This document shows, piece by piece, positions 1-11,275 of a stretch of DNA of 64,000 nt (its first letter is position 1; each line of letters opens with the position of its first letter). The notes beneath the pieces were generated by a model, which worked only from the letters and a program-made list of their open reading frames with translations, searched no databases and had not been told where the DNA came from. The stretch is from positions 1,617,116 to 1,681,115 of the forward strand of contig NC_135164.1 in the NCBI RefSeq assembly GCF_050948215.1, in the 5' to 3' direction. Source of the stretch: Halictus rubicundus. Taxonomy: Eukaryota > Arthropoda > Insecta > Hymenoptera > Halictidae. A program made the position numbers and the translations under genes.

Positions 1-764
1 CTTTCAAAATCAGCTCTTTTTAGAGCTACCATAAATGACGAGGGAAACTCCAGGTTCGAGGATTCACAGTTTAAAAAGGCTGCAGGGATATTTTGACCGA
101 AGGCCCAACGATTGCAGAAATTCACAGGCGAATTGGCTATAAAAGTCGGTACCCTTACTCCGCCGCGGTAATTAGCACCGCGTCACGCTGCTACCTGCGC
201 CACCTTCTTTAGCTACTAATAAAACAATAAACGACACATAACCCAGTGGTATTGTTTAAAATACTATACACGTTTATAGTAAATACTTATATTTCGATAA
301 AACAAGCCACAATTCCTTCCTACGCACGGCAGATGCAAGACTATCTTCCATAATGCATAATTATTGTTAAATGGCAAAAAAAAAAAAAATCCTGAAACAT
401 GTAAACCCTAATTTTGATCAAAGATCACACACCCAAGTTTACATTAAAATGAACTAACAATAAATAAGAGAAACTGCAAAAAAAAATCAAATTTTCAATA
501 TATTGTTTAAACAAAAGACTTTTGTTAAATTTTTCTTGCGCGACTACATTTCTCATTGAAAAACACACAATTTAAAAAAAAATTCAAATTTTTTCGACCT
601 CTGGTTTCCGAGGTATTTCAAAAAATATGGTTTTGACCCCCAACTTTGAGGGCTGTTTTCACCCCTTCAAAGTGGATGGTTGCCGATAAAAAAAAATACG
701 TGTCAAATATTTTTCAAAGAACTATATGTCACATAAGTTTCATCAAAATCGGAAATTCGCACTT
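1..764. other. AT-rich sequence, no gene seen
   Basis: No convincing coding sequence. About 480-764 has the feel of a DNA-transposon end: long A/T runs alternating with blocks such as GGTTTCCGAGGTATTTC and a GC-richer stretch around 640-680. I cannot find a matching inverted end, so this is only an impression. The env fragment to the right stops resembling protein at about this point, so position 765 or so is a likely breakpoint. Confidence 0.3.
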
Positions 765-779
765 GAATATGTTCCCTTG

Positions 780-1716
780 TCAGTGTAACAATTTTTACCT
801 TCTGTTGGTTCTATAATTGATTGTAATTTATTTTCTTTTAATATTCTAATGTATCCATCTAAAAATACTTCGTTGGTAAGAATGTCTGGGTGAACTATTC
901 CTTTTTTTTTCTATCAGTATAGCTGTGTTAAGTGTGTCTATTTGTTCTATACTTTCGAATACTACTGCTTCTAATGCCATTATCTGTGTTGTGATTTGAT
1001 TAGAATTCCTTATGTGCTTCTTGAGTAAATTTTGCGAGTTTTGTACTTCATAATTTAAGATTGTTTTTATGATCGCTGTTTGGTTCTGTAGTATGAGGTT
1101 CATTGTATTCTGCCGATCGAATAGTTTGTCTTTGTTTTCATTAACTAAATTTAAATCGTCCTCGTCTAATGTACCGAATAGTGTTTTGGAAATACTTCCT
1201 ACAAAGTTTAAAACTCCTCTTTTAGTTCTCATGTGTAACCAAGATTTTAAATGAATTATTTTTGTTTTCAGTATGTTAAGTCTAGAAAGTATGCTTTGGA
1301 TTTCTAAACTTTGTGTACAATTTTCTTGTTCGCATATATTTTTAATTCTCGAATAGTGTTCTACAATGTTCTCATCTAGTTTTACGTATGGTTTTATATC
1401 TATTCCTACAATTATCCTTACTTCGTTATGGTATAAATACGTTTCTTGTATATCTTCTATGCTTTATTGTTGCCTTTTCATGGTAAGCCAGTTGTGTTAT
1501 AATATCACCTATAGTCATTTCACAGTCTTTATAGGAATGTTTAATATTCTCTTCTATTTTCTCGATTGGAGTTATCACTTTATTCTTTGTATCTTTCGTA
1601 TTTTCTACTGCATTGTCACTTTCTTCCTGATTGGTAATAACAGGTGGTGATCTAGAACTGTCTCTATCCGACTTAGAATCAAAATTTAAAGCAAACTCTG
1701 GCACTAATAATGGCAT
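780..1716 (-). pseudogene. env: Errantivirus-like env (fusion glycoprotein) fragment
   Basis: Part of the envelope gene of an insect LTR retroelement of the errantivirus (Gypsy) type; the product would be a furin-processed fusion glycoprotein. What I see: two minus-strand reading frames (1716-1426 and 1232-846) with recognisable sequence also between them, so at least one frameshift. The second begins with the furin-type site RTKR followed directly by GVLNFVGSISKTLFGTLDED, the cleavage site and fusion-peptide region typical of this family. Cysteine-containing ectodomain sequence precedes the site. Downstream (below 846) the protein resemblance fades by about 765, with no transmembrane anchor, so the 3' part and 3' LTR are missing from the window. 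It lies on the same strand as, and downstream of, the gag and captured-gene segments. Non-functional as it stands. Confidence 0.75.
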
Positions 1717-1797
1717 ATTATCTTCTTTTGTCTTTGTTTCGCTTGAACTATCATTCGGTCTTTGATCTTGAATACTATTTATTGTTTTCTTTTCTGA

Positions 1798-1936
1798 TTT
1801 TTTTTTTTTTTTTGTAAGTTTCTATGTATCCTGTAGGGTATCCAGATTGTTCGAGGGATTGAGCGTATTAGTTTCTATGTTCAAAGATTCTTTGCTGATA
1901 GCAATTTGACTGAATTTTTTTTTTTTTTTTTTTTTT
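1798..1936. repeat. Two homopolymer T runs at the captured-gene/env junction
   Basis: On the plus strand there are 16 T at 1798-1813 and 22 T at 1915-1936, that is A runs in the sense of the minus-strand retroelement. The longer run sits exactly where the lysine-rich captured reading frame stops resembling a normal protein (it becomes poly-lysine) and retroelement-derived sequence resumes. It may be the remnant of an mRNA poly(A) tail or an A-rich template-switch site. Confidence 0.7.
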
Positions 1937-4550
1937 GTTTGCTTTTAAAGAAATTGTAGCTAACTCAGGTACGCTGGTAGATCTACACGTAGAAGCTGTA
2001 GGACAGTTGTAAGATGTTTCTTCTTGTGACTCTTCCCATTTTAATTGTTGTCCCTTAGAAGAATGTTCATCTTGTTTGGTATGGTTTTCTTCAACTTCTT
2101 TAATATCCAGTTGCTGAACAGATTTATATTCTTTCTTTCCTGTGCTTGTAAATTTCTTATCTTCCGATTTATAACATGATTTTTCGAGATTTTGAAAACT
2201 AAAACTTAAACCCTGTTTCTTTTCTGCTACAGTTTTAGGTCTTGATACCCTTTTCTCCTTATTTTCATTTTCAGATTGAGATAGACATTTCTTCAGTGTT
2301 TCCTTAGCAGCTAAGACTTCCTTAACTAATAAGTCATTGCAATAAAAATAATCGTTTGATTTCTTTTCTGGACTTTGCACTTTGTTTTTATTAAAGGCAC
2401 TTTGCGGAGAGCATTGTAAATCATTGAAAAATGTTTTTGATGTTCCAGTGTCTACACATTCGTTTTTAGAATGTGATGCATGCTCATATTTATCAATATT
2501 TGCGTAGTTTAACATATTAATTTTTGGCGTAAGCGCATCTGAATGTTGGGTATTTCTGAGATCAATGAGATCTAATTCCAGCTCCAATTGAGTTGGTATG
2601 GCATCATCTAAGTGCATTCTAGATATACTTTCAAATTCACGGTTCTTTGATTCATTGTCAATGTCACTGCTATCAGGAGATGCTGGTAGAAGTTCTATAG
2701 TAGTTTGGCTTTCGTCCGAAGAATCAACTTTTCTTTTTAAGTTTCTATTCTCATCATCGATTATTTTAAGATTATTTACTTCATTAGCATTCGGTGGTTT
2801 ACTTTTATTATCTTTTAAATCAATATCAGTTAAAGTTGATTTCACATCTATTTTCGTGTAATCAGGATCAGAAAATCTTCTCTGCTTATATTTAATAGTC
2901 GATAAATTGGATACTGAATTAGATCTACATAATTTAACTCTATCGTTATAATCTGAATCGTTTTTATTAATATCATGTTCGACATGTAATTTATCACTTA
3001 ACAAGAGTTCTGGTTCCTTTGTATCTTTCGCAATGTGGTCTAGAATCTTCAGTCTTTCTAATTGAACTTTCGGTTGCCACTTTGATGCATCAATATTAGA
3101 AAACTTTTTATTCTTACTAATTTCGCATTTAAATTCTGCGCCAACTTGTATTCTTTTTATTATCACTTTAGGAATTTTTGCAGTAATATATTGCGGACAT
3201 TTTTTTCTTATTTCATCATCATTAAAGTGTTTAACGCCTTCTTCTTTGGATTTTTTAGATTTCTTGATAAGTGTTTTTGAAGTATTTGTATCATTTTCCT
3301 TGGTTCTTTCTAACGATAAAATCATGTCCTCATCTTGCTTCTTTAATTTTAATTTCGGTATTTTCTCAGCTTCATCATCATCAGAACCACTAATTTCTGC
3401 CTCTGAACTGTCTTCTGTTCCATACTTTATTGAGGAATTCCTGTTTTCTGGAATTTTAATTCTTTTTACTTTACTTCTTGAGACGTTCTTTTTAGTAGCT
3501 TTTCGTTTCACATAAACCTTCAAATCCTTAGAAAAAATGTTGTCCAACTTTATTTTCACTTTTGGAACTTTGCTTTCGTAGTTTTTGTATTTTAATGTAT
3601 ATGATTCAGAATCGCTATTATCTACATCCATGCTAGTATCATTATGCTCTGACGAAAAGCTTCGAGACTTTTCAGATTTATTTTTTTCCAAGATTTCAGT
3701 AGTAGGAGTTGCTGAACGTGATCTGCTTTTCACGATTATCATTTTAGGTATTTTTGGCCGCAAACCAGGTAATAACTTTGTATTATATTTATCAGAAAGA
3801 TTTTCGGATTGTGTAGAATCCAATAAGTATTCTGTTTTAGGAATTGAAGCATCAGTCTTCTTTATGACGAGTTTGGGTATCATTTTTTCATTTGTGTTGC
3901 TTGGAGATGAATCTGTTTCCAAGTTTCTACAAGAATCAAAGGAAGGTAACTCACACTTTTCTTCTTCTTCCTGTTTATACTCTTCATTATCTGATTTCCT
4001 TTTCACACAGGTTTCAGGTAGAGTTTTTTGTTTCGTCATACATGCACAAATCAGGCATTTCACTTTCTGGAGAAGATTCTCGAGTAAGATTAGCTTCATT
4101 TTCATTTTGTAGTTTTTCAGGATAACTAGCATTCGAATGGTCTTCTGAATTATCGAAACATACCATTGCATCTTCTGTTAAAACGTCTTTTATGCTTTTC
4201 ATAGTATCACCCTCATTATTTCCCAGAGGTACCACTGATTTGTTAGTGGCATAGTCTTTGTCAACATGAGTAGTAGTTTCCGAAATATCTGTTGATTCAA
4301 TATACTGTTTTGTCGTTAGATTATCTACTTCTGTACTGAGATCAGTATTCACAGCCTCGTTAGTTTTAACTGTTTCAACAGAATACTTTGAGCTTTCTGA
4401 ATTAGTTGTAACTATATGCATCAGTTGAGATTCGTATTCCTCTTGTTTTGTACAAATAACATTATTTACTTTTGAAACATTGTTTCTTGAGTCATCTTTT
4501 TCATCTCTCATGGATATAATACTTTCTTCTGCATCCTCGGTTATATTGTC
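1937..4550 (-). CDS. Host-derived nuclear-protein-like sequence captured in the retroelement
   Basis: Long minus-strand coding sequence between gag and env, where pol should be. The main frame is 4171-1868 (767 codons); the upstream part (about 4550-4014) is read in the gag frame, and the two overlap around 4014-4171, so one indel separates them. The protein is rich in Lys, Ser, Glu and Asp and has recurring short IPK-hydrophobic-IK motifs (PKLVIKK, PKMIIVK, PKLKLKK, PKVIIKR), nuclear-localisation-like basic runs and acidic serine clusters. None of this resembles protease, reverse transcriptase, RNase H or integrase. It reads like a disordered tail of an insect chromatin or transcription protein; a PHRF1-like protein is my weak guess, not an identification. 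No introns are evident, as expected for cDNA. The minus-strand 3' end runs into a 22-nt A tract. Alternative: an element-specific accessory gene. Confidence 0.6.
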
Positions 4551-5270
4551 TTCGTCTTCATCGATGGCAATCTTCCTTGCCGCTGGGTTGTTGTGTTTGT
4601 ACTGGATAGCGTATTTCAATTCGTTCAGGGATTGTCTGAATCTCAGATTGAAACTCATTACGCTCTCCATTTGTCCTTGTCGCGTGTTTTGCAGCTTATT
4701 TCTGCTGGTATTGACGGTATTGGGCGAGGTGACGTATGTCCTGAGGGCCTCGTAGAGCTGTTCGTAGGTGTCTATACGTAAGTATCGGATGGCTCGCTCT
4801 GCTTTATCCGTGATTTTCTCCGCAATTACGAGTTTCAGAAGCATATGCTTGTCGCGACATACGGATCTGGCGTACCTGACATCACTTATGAAGTCTTCTA
4901 CTCCTAGGTCGTCTCTTCCTTTCAGCGTTCGGATAGTACGAATGGCGTTTGACGCCGTTTGTCCAATTGTTGCATTGGAAGTTGCAGTTATTTCGGGTTC
5001 ATCATCTTCCGAGTTGTTCCCTGATGAATGTTCCCCGTGTCTTCTTGAGGAGTTTCTTTGGCCTCTGTTCCGAGATGCGCTGTCGTCGGTCATAGTAGCG
5101 GTGATGTTCATTAACTTGGATAATTCTATAATTTCTTTCTGTCGGTTTTCGTTTTCTTTAGCAGTAGTTTTGCTTAAAGAGGTAACCGCGGATTGCAATT
5201 CTTTCATTGAATTGAGAATTCCATTGAGTATCTCTTCGCTTACCATTACGGTTCCGTTTGGTTTAGCCAT
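4551..5270 (-). CDS. gag: Truncated errantivirus-like Gag fused in frame to captured sequence
   Basis: The first 240 or so codons of the minus-strand frame 5270-4014. It starts at the first ATG downstream of the PBS and leader. Residues about 105-235 match the insect Gypsy/errantivirus gag pattern: RTLKGRDDLGVEDFISDVR, then the helical capsid-like region ending FNLRFRQSLNELKYAIQ and NPAARKIAIDED. A normal errantiviral Gag would continue through the capsid C-terminal part; here the frame passes without a stop into acidic, serine-rich sequence of the captured gene. The product would be a Gag-host fusion, analogous in layout to the defective transforming retroviruses of vertebrates. The gag part itself appears undamaged. 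It lies between the leader (5271-5448) and the captured gene. Confidence 0.75.
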
Positions 5271-5448
5271 TTTCTTGGTTAACGTAGGGGAACTGTTCGA
5301 TTCTATTCTCGATAACTTAAGATGTCGTACTGACCTTGGTTCGTCGATACCGATGTATTGCTTCGGAAGGGCTCTCGTAGTCCGTCTTCGTGGTCAAACA
5401 GCCGTGGTTGGTTGCCGTTGAAGATTTTCTTCCAGCAGATGAACCGGT

Positions 5449-5466
5449 ATCCTGGCAGGATCGCCA
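5449..5466 (-). other. Primer-binding site of the errantivirus-like element
   Basis: Minus-strand TGGCGATCCTGCCAGGAT lies three bases after the LTR terminus (ending TAACA). Position and the leading TGGCGA are those of a tRNA primer-binding site. I do not assign the tRNA. Confidence 0.65.
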
Positions 5467-5469
5467 AAA

Positions 5470-5784
5470 TGTTACGGTGAAATGGCTGGTTTCGCGAAGG
5501 AACGCCGTATTTCACTTTCGCGATTGAATACTCGAAGATTTCGGGAATTTGAACTTGCTTTTTATTTTGAAAGTTGGATCGGCGAGACGTGCCGTAGCAG
5601 AGGTGATCGTCGACTGCTGGGTACACGGGTTTGGGGTCTTATATATTAATGGGTAATCTTCTTTGGGGTACAAAGGTTTGGGACTGTTTAATGGTTCAAA
5701 GTTGTCGGGTGCTGAATCAGTCGTGAACTTGGGCCTGGTGACGTGTTGCGAGGGTTGTTGTCTTGGTCTTATCGGGCCGTGACA
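5470..5784 (-). repeat. 5' LTR of the errantivirus-like element (315 bp)
   Basis: Read on the minus strand it begins TGTCACGG and ends CCGTAACA, giving inverted TGTYACGG ends. It has a TATA-like ATTAATATATAAG, an AATAAA signal about 110 bases downstream, and is followed by a PBS and the gag start. The partner 3' LTR is not in the window, so age by LTR divergence cannot be read and the target duplication cannot be checked. Confidence 0.75.
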
Positions 5785-6441
5785 ATAGCCGAGGCACTCG
5801 ACGCGACGCGACGGTCCCAAAATTATTGGATGTCAGCGGACACCACTTCGAAACCTCCGTGAGCGAGCCCATTGACAGGGCAATATACAAACATTTAGTT
5901 TTCCAGACTATTTTCCCCATATCTTTCGCACCCAATTCATTATATAATCGAAACACAATTTCATCAAAGCGCATCCCTACTCTGACGACCAAACTGCACC
6001 ACCCACTCACCAATTAGGAAACTTTTAGTCACCCCATACAGTTTTAAGACAGCCAATAGGAAAATATCAAAGTTAACATTATACACGACACGACACCGAA
6101 AATCAGAAGACAAAATTCTCTCATATAGAACACACCTTGAATATCTCGGCTATCTCTTGTGTCTCGACTATCTCTATCGACTTGTACGTACGCGATCAAG
6201 TTTTTAAATAAGTTTTTAAATAAGTGTTGTTGTTCGTGCCCCGAGTACGTGTGCTCGAGACCTGCATTTCATCGTTCGCAGAAAAGGTATGTACATTTAT
6301 GTGTTATGTAATAAATAAATATATATATTTTTTTATATTAAAAAAAAATTTTTTTTAATTATCTGAAGAGTTGCAATATTAAAGTTTTCAAGAATAGTTT
6401 TTCATACACCGTATTTAGTTTGCAGTTACACAAATTTCATA
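5785..6441 (+). promoter_or_regulatory. Upstream region and 5'-UTR intron of CMC-like element 1
   Basis: No ORF. About 6240-6286 reads as a leader exon ending GAAAAG with donor gtatgt at 6287; a matching acceptor tttgcag ends at 6425, 16 bases before the transposase ATG. The homologous transposase on the minus strand at 42.6 kb also has an acceptor-like sequence just before its ATG, which supports a conserved 5'-UTR intron. I could not find the transposon terminus in this stretch. Confidence 0.4.
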
Positions 6442-8401
6442 ATGGCCGAAAAACGACGTTACAAAAAATATAAATTTATAAAGAATGAACTACGGAAAAC
6501 TTTCAATCAGAATCAGAGTCTCGATACAGTAAATGAAGAATCAAATAGAATAATCATGCCAACTAATAGTTCACAGACAACTAATGATCTCGCTATATCC
6601 GATCTGGATCAACAATTTGATCTTCAAATGATAAATAACAGGAATGACATAAATTACAGTACAAGTGATAACTGCAGTGCTATTAGAAATTTGAAATTAA
6701 TTACTTTTTTTTAAAAATGGTCTCTAGGAAATAAAATTAATCATACTCAATTAAGTAATTTATTAAAGGGTTTAAAGGACACTTTTCCAGAATACAAAAT
6801 TCCATGCGATTCCCGCACTCTGTTGAAAACTAAACGATCATCAAATATTGTGTCCGTTTTAAGCAAAAAGGAAAATTTAGCGCAATTTACATATTTTGGT
6901 ATAAAAGAAAATCTATTAAACTTGTTGCAAACTGAAATATGTATATTTCGTGAAATCAAAGAAACTTTAACAATTCGTTTAATTTTCAATATTGATGGTG
7001 TTCCAGTTTCAAAAAATTCGAACAAACCGTTTTGGCCCATTTTATGCAAACTGGTATTAAACAATTATATCGTGTCTCCTTTTCCGATGGGCCTTATATT
7101 ATGGTGATGCAAAACCAAATTCCTTAGCTGATTATTTAAATGATTTTACAAATGAATTAATGATATTTTAAAGCATGAATTATTTTATAATAATATTAAT
7201 TTTAAAGTTTGCGTTATATGCTTTACATGTGATGCACCTGCGAGAGCATTTTTAAAACATATTAAAGGGCATACAGGTCGCAATAGTTGCGAAAGATGCA
7301 CAGAAGAGGGTACATACTATAAAAAACGAATTATTTACGAAAACCATAATGCCAGTGCTCGGACACATAAAGATTTTCAAAATTTTCGCGACATCAAGCA
7401 CCATAAAAACAATAAAAGGACACCCTTATTAAATATAAGCACATTAAATATAATAGAAGATTTTGCTTTAGATTATATGCATTTATGCTGTTTGGGAGTA
7501 ATGAAGAAATTACTTCATTATTGCTGTAAAGTAGAGTTCAGATTACAGCAAAGGAATAAATTATCAAAACGAATGATTTCTGCAGCAAAATACTTACCTA
7601 GTGAATTTAACCGTAAATCACGATCCATATCGGAATTGCCTAGATATAAAGCTACGGAGTTTCGTTTATTTCTCTTGTATCTAGGACCCATTCTTTTAAA
7701 GAAAATTCTTCCAAATATCTTCTATAACCACTTCTTATTACTACATGCAGCTATGAGAATTCTATTACTCAATAAATTACGTGTAGATGTAAAGTGGCTA
7801 AACAAAGCTCGAGAAATGCTATTTCAATTTGTCAATGATTCTTCTATTTTGTATGGCAGAGAATTTAGTATATAATGTTCACAATTTAGTGCACATTACA
7901 GACGATGTACAAAATTTAAAATATTCTTTAGAGGAACTAAGTTGTTTTCCTTTTGAAAATTACTTAGGGAAGCTAATAAGCGTGTTACGCAGGTGGAATA
8001 AACCACTAGCACAGATAATAAAAAGGTTGTCGGAAAATGGAGCACCTACAATTAAAGAAACTAGTAAAAAAATATGTATAGAATATGATAAAAAGAAAGT
8101 ACAATTCCCTTATTTTAATATAAAAGCTTACGGACTTCGAGACTCTTACGTTTTTGTACGGAATGATTATGTCCTACGGATCCTAGACATATCAACAAAT
8201 AAAATAGTTGGTAGATTATCCACAAAATTGAAAACTTTTTACAAATACCCTATCAAATCGAAAATCATAGGAATATTTAAATTTGATAATTTCACAGATG
8301 AAATTTTATCATGTACTCTGAATGAAATTACACATAAAGCATTTATATATAAATGCTGTTCATACTTTGTAGCATGTGAATTTCTTCATTTATCTTATTA
8401 A
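6442..8401 (+). pseudogene. Decayed tnp2/CMC-like transposase (element 1)
   Basis: Diverged relative of the uninterrupted transposase at 42611-40494. What I see: ATG at 6442 after a splice-acceptor-like site, basic N-terminus MAEKRRYKKYK, an in-frame stop at 6712-6714 after which the same frame continues to 7107 through the conserved NIDGVPVSKNS...WPI block (first acidic core motif). A broken stretch at 7108-7476 still holds an AxARAF-type block. Then 7477-7875 has MHLCCLGVMKKLL and ATEFRLFLLYLGPILL, and a frameshift near 7865 leads to 7829-8401 with NVHNLVHITDDV and FPFENYLGKL. The same order of blocks occurs in the uninterrupted copy, so homology is firm and function is lost. Its neighbour 86 bases downstream, on the same strand, is a DUF4806 gene; in element 2 the two genes are divergent. 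Confidence 0.75.
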
Positions 8402-8486
8402 TTATTCATTATTATTATTAGTATTTGATTATTAGTTATATTATTACTATTATTATTATTAGTTATATTGATTACTTCTTTCTGTT

Positions 8487-9443
8487 ATGTCTAAAGTTTT
8501 TAATATGTCTTCAAAAAGAAGTATAATGAAAAAGCGAACTGTGATTCTGGACAGTTCCGATTCCGATTCTGAAAGCGATGAAATTCAGCAACCGCAAACA
8601 GTAGCGCCAAGTAAGTAGAAAAAATGATGCATATGTTAAATCTTATTGTAAACATAAAAGTATCATAATCAATGAAATATATAATGGTAAATATACTACA
8701 CATATATGTTAAATAATAAACGTAACGATACGAATATTATATTTTATGCAACTGTACAGATAAAACTATGAATGATACGTCGACGTCGTTCACTGAAGGA
8801 CAATTGACACTATTAAATCGTCAATATATAGAATTAAAATACGAAATAAAACAGATTTTCAATAAATTAGAAGGAATTGAAAGCCTATTAAATAACATAG
8901 CAGTTAATGCAAATGCGTCTCAAAATATCGTGTGTCATGGCGAGGAGAGGTCTTTCTTAGACCAATTGCCACTGAAATCTGTCCAAGAAGTAACGGATTT
9001 TGATACCACAATATCAGAAAGTTCTGAAAAATTTAATTCACTGGTTTGTATTCACATAAATCCAGAATAATAAAATCGTAGTGCTGTATTTTTACAACTA
9101 ATTATTAGGACAATACCATTTTCTAATATTTATCAAATAAATAATCGCATATCTTCTTCCAGGTACAATTACTTTATCTAGTCGGCGGCGATACCAATAA
9201 CAAAATAATATATAATATGATGAACAAACTAATATCAAACCAAGCGGCAACTTTTTATTCAGGACAGGGAAGAAAAAAAAATTACCTTTTATTAGTTTAA
9301 AACTGTATGATGCTGTAACTGGTAAATATACTTATAACTTTTAAGTAGCATCAAGAAGAAGGCAGGCGTCTATTACAGACATGGAAATAAAAACCATCCT
9401 GTCTCTATTTTTAGCAACCGCTAAATCTAGAATAAAAACTTAA
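8487..9443 (+). pseudogene. DUF4806 gene of element 1 (four exons, one frameshift)
   Basis: Spliced gene with exons 8487-8610, 8760-9043, 9163-9320 and about 9346-9443, donors gtaagt, gtttgt and gtaaat, and AG acceptors. The N-terminal exon is basic then Ser/Asp-rich. Exon 2 ends with a coiled-coil-like segment and the DUF4806 opening LPLKSVQEVTDFDTTI. Exon 3 carries LVGG and the kinase-like GRKKK patch, and exon 4 ends DMEIKTILSLFLATAKSRIK, the family's C-terminal helix. DUF4806 proteins are common in insect genomes; their biochemical role is unknown to me. One base appears missing from the A run at about 9272-9281, which breaks exon 3's frame. Exon phases line up with the DUF4806 genes at 43.2 and 52.9 kb. 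Confidence 0.7.
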
Positions 9444-10139
9444 TTTTAAATAATTATTTAAAACATATTATATATATATATATATATATAATAACAAATG
9501 TACTTTTACATTATATTATATTTTATTATTTTTTTATACTTCTATATTATATTATTTTTATACTATACTATATTATTTCATTGTTTTTACTACTCATTAT
9601 ATTATGCTGTATTATTTTTTTATATTTTTATAATATATTATGGAAATATATTTTTTCACAATAAAATGTTTTTGTTTATTTAGTAAATATATTCTATGTG
9701 TTTCAATGCTTACCTACGATGGAAGTACTTAAGAAAATATATATATCTGTATGTCGCTACTATACTATTAATAATATGCTTCATTAAAAATAAAGTAGTT
9801 AGATTTTTATCTAAACAATATTTTTAACAGAAGTTTATCTCTTCTAATAATTATACGATTTGATACGATTTGACCTTTATACGTCTAAAAAGTAATGAAT
9901 CTAACAATATAGGTTCGCATGACTCAGTGAGGAAGCACATCATCCTTACTGACATCATCAGTAATAAAGGTCCTTTCGAAGACAAAGTGCAATATTCCCT
10001 CAAGCAATGCACAGAAAGTAATACATATTCATATTTTCTCATTTTTGTTATAACTTTTTCTTAAATTTGAAAATTTTATTGAATGTTATTTAAATATTAA
10101 ATTTATATTTTTCAAGTATTGGATTCATATTTTTTTAAT
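9444..10139. other. AT-rich region, no supported gene
   Basis: Very AT-rich, including a (TA)n run at about 9471-9490. A 64-codon plus-strand frame at 9870-10064 has unbiased composition and could be an exon remnant of element 1, but nothing in it is recognisable and I do not call it. Confidence 0.4.
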
Positions 10140-10310
10140 ATTTACCTTATATGTTTTAAATATCTAGTTTATATCCTCTGAATATTTACTTTATATTTTT
10201 TAAATATCTCGTTTATATTCTCTGAATATTTAATTTATATTTTTTAAATATCTAGTTTATATCATCTGAATATTTAGCTTATATTTGTTAAACATTCAAT
10301 TTATATTTCT
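10140..10310. repeat. Tandem repeat, about 52-bp unit
   Basis: Roughly three degenerate copies of a unit containing TTTAAATATCTAGTTTATAT then CTCTGAATATTTA, starting near 10150, 10200 and 10245. Confidence 0.6.
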
Positions 10311-10381
10311 TGTACATGTATACAATATTCAGATCCAATATTTTTCTTATATGAAGAAATGTGGCTTAAAAAATATTTTAA

Positions 10382-10461
10382 TAATATTTGAAAAACATAT
10401 TTATCTAATATTTGAAAAACATATTTATCTAATATTTGAAAAACATATTTATCTAATATTT
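10382..10461. repeat. Tandem repeat, 24-bp unit x3
   Basis: Three essentially perfect copies of AATATTTGAAAAACATATTT plus ATCT, with the start of a fourth. Confidence 0.85.
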
Positions 10462-10474
10462 TTGTGCTACTAGG

Positions 10475-11087
10475 GACCGCTGTACAGTGCGGACAAACGG
10501 CCTGTTTTCGGAACTTTTCGTAGTTTGGTTATTAATGTATATATTAATGTGTATATATAAGGCGCTAAAACTCAAGGAAACGTTAAGAATATATTTCACA
10601 GAAGTCATAAGGGAATATCAATCCCTAAGACCCATATCCTATAAATTCCAAATTCAAGAAAACAAAATCTATTCAAATGAAAGCATTGATAAAAAAATAA
10701 TGAGAAAATACCTGTGAAATTACTTCTTAACTGTTGAAAATAAAACACGAGGCCCTGGGGTGACCATGGAACCAGTCCGTGAGGTAAAGAGCTAACACAC
10801 ATTGCATCCGATGGGGAGCCTCATACTTGAAAACACTGAAAATAAATAATGACATGTATTCAACTGCAGAAGGTAAAGTTTTCAAGTTACTAGATGCGGT
10901 AAGGAAAATAAATTATAGGGACAACCCGAGAATAAATGAAGAAAACGTTTGCGGTGCAATTAAAAATTGTCTGTACCTCAAATACTTGCACTTGTGAAAA
11001 CTTCATTCAACGTTTATGAACTCAATGAATACATATAGTATAGAAACAACTTATAATGATCATGAATAAATTACTTCTGTGAATTTG
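10475..11087. repeat. 613-bp direct repeat, copy 1
   Basis: Begins gaccgctgtac and ends tgtgaattt. It is repeated at 11276 with only scattered differences (period 801 bp). Each copy holds a 76-codon plus-strand frame, but the substitutions give no sign of selection on protein and no domain is visible. Confidence 0.8.
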
Positions 11088-11275
11088 ATTGCAAAGTGAA
11101 AGAACATTGACCACTTCGACTAGATAATTTCATAGAGTGGATAATAAAAATGCCCTTGTGGATTTTAATTAAATAACCCTCCCCCGCCCTAAAGAACAAA
11201 TTCGGTCATTCAAAATAGGCAGAATTCGCAATAGTGACTCTGACAGTTTTTTGCAAATATCTCGGAAAATAAAGA

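Noticed and set aside
3585..4112. 175-codon plus frame rich in Ser/Phe/Leu
   Set aside because: Shadow of the captured Lys/Glu/Ser-rich coding sequence on the minus strand.
5763..6017. 84-codon plus frame across the LTR boundary
   Set aside because: It crosses the 5784 LTR end and has no recognisable product.
10382..10461. Regularly spaced repeats considered as a CRISPR array
   Set aside because: Contiguous 24-bp tandem repeats without spacers in a eukaryotic transposon context.
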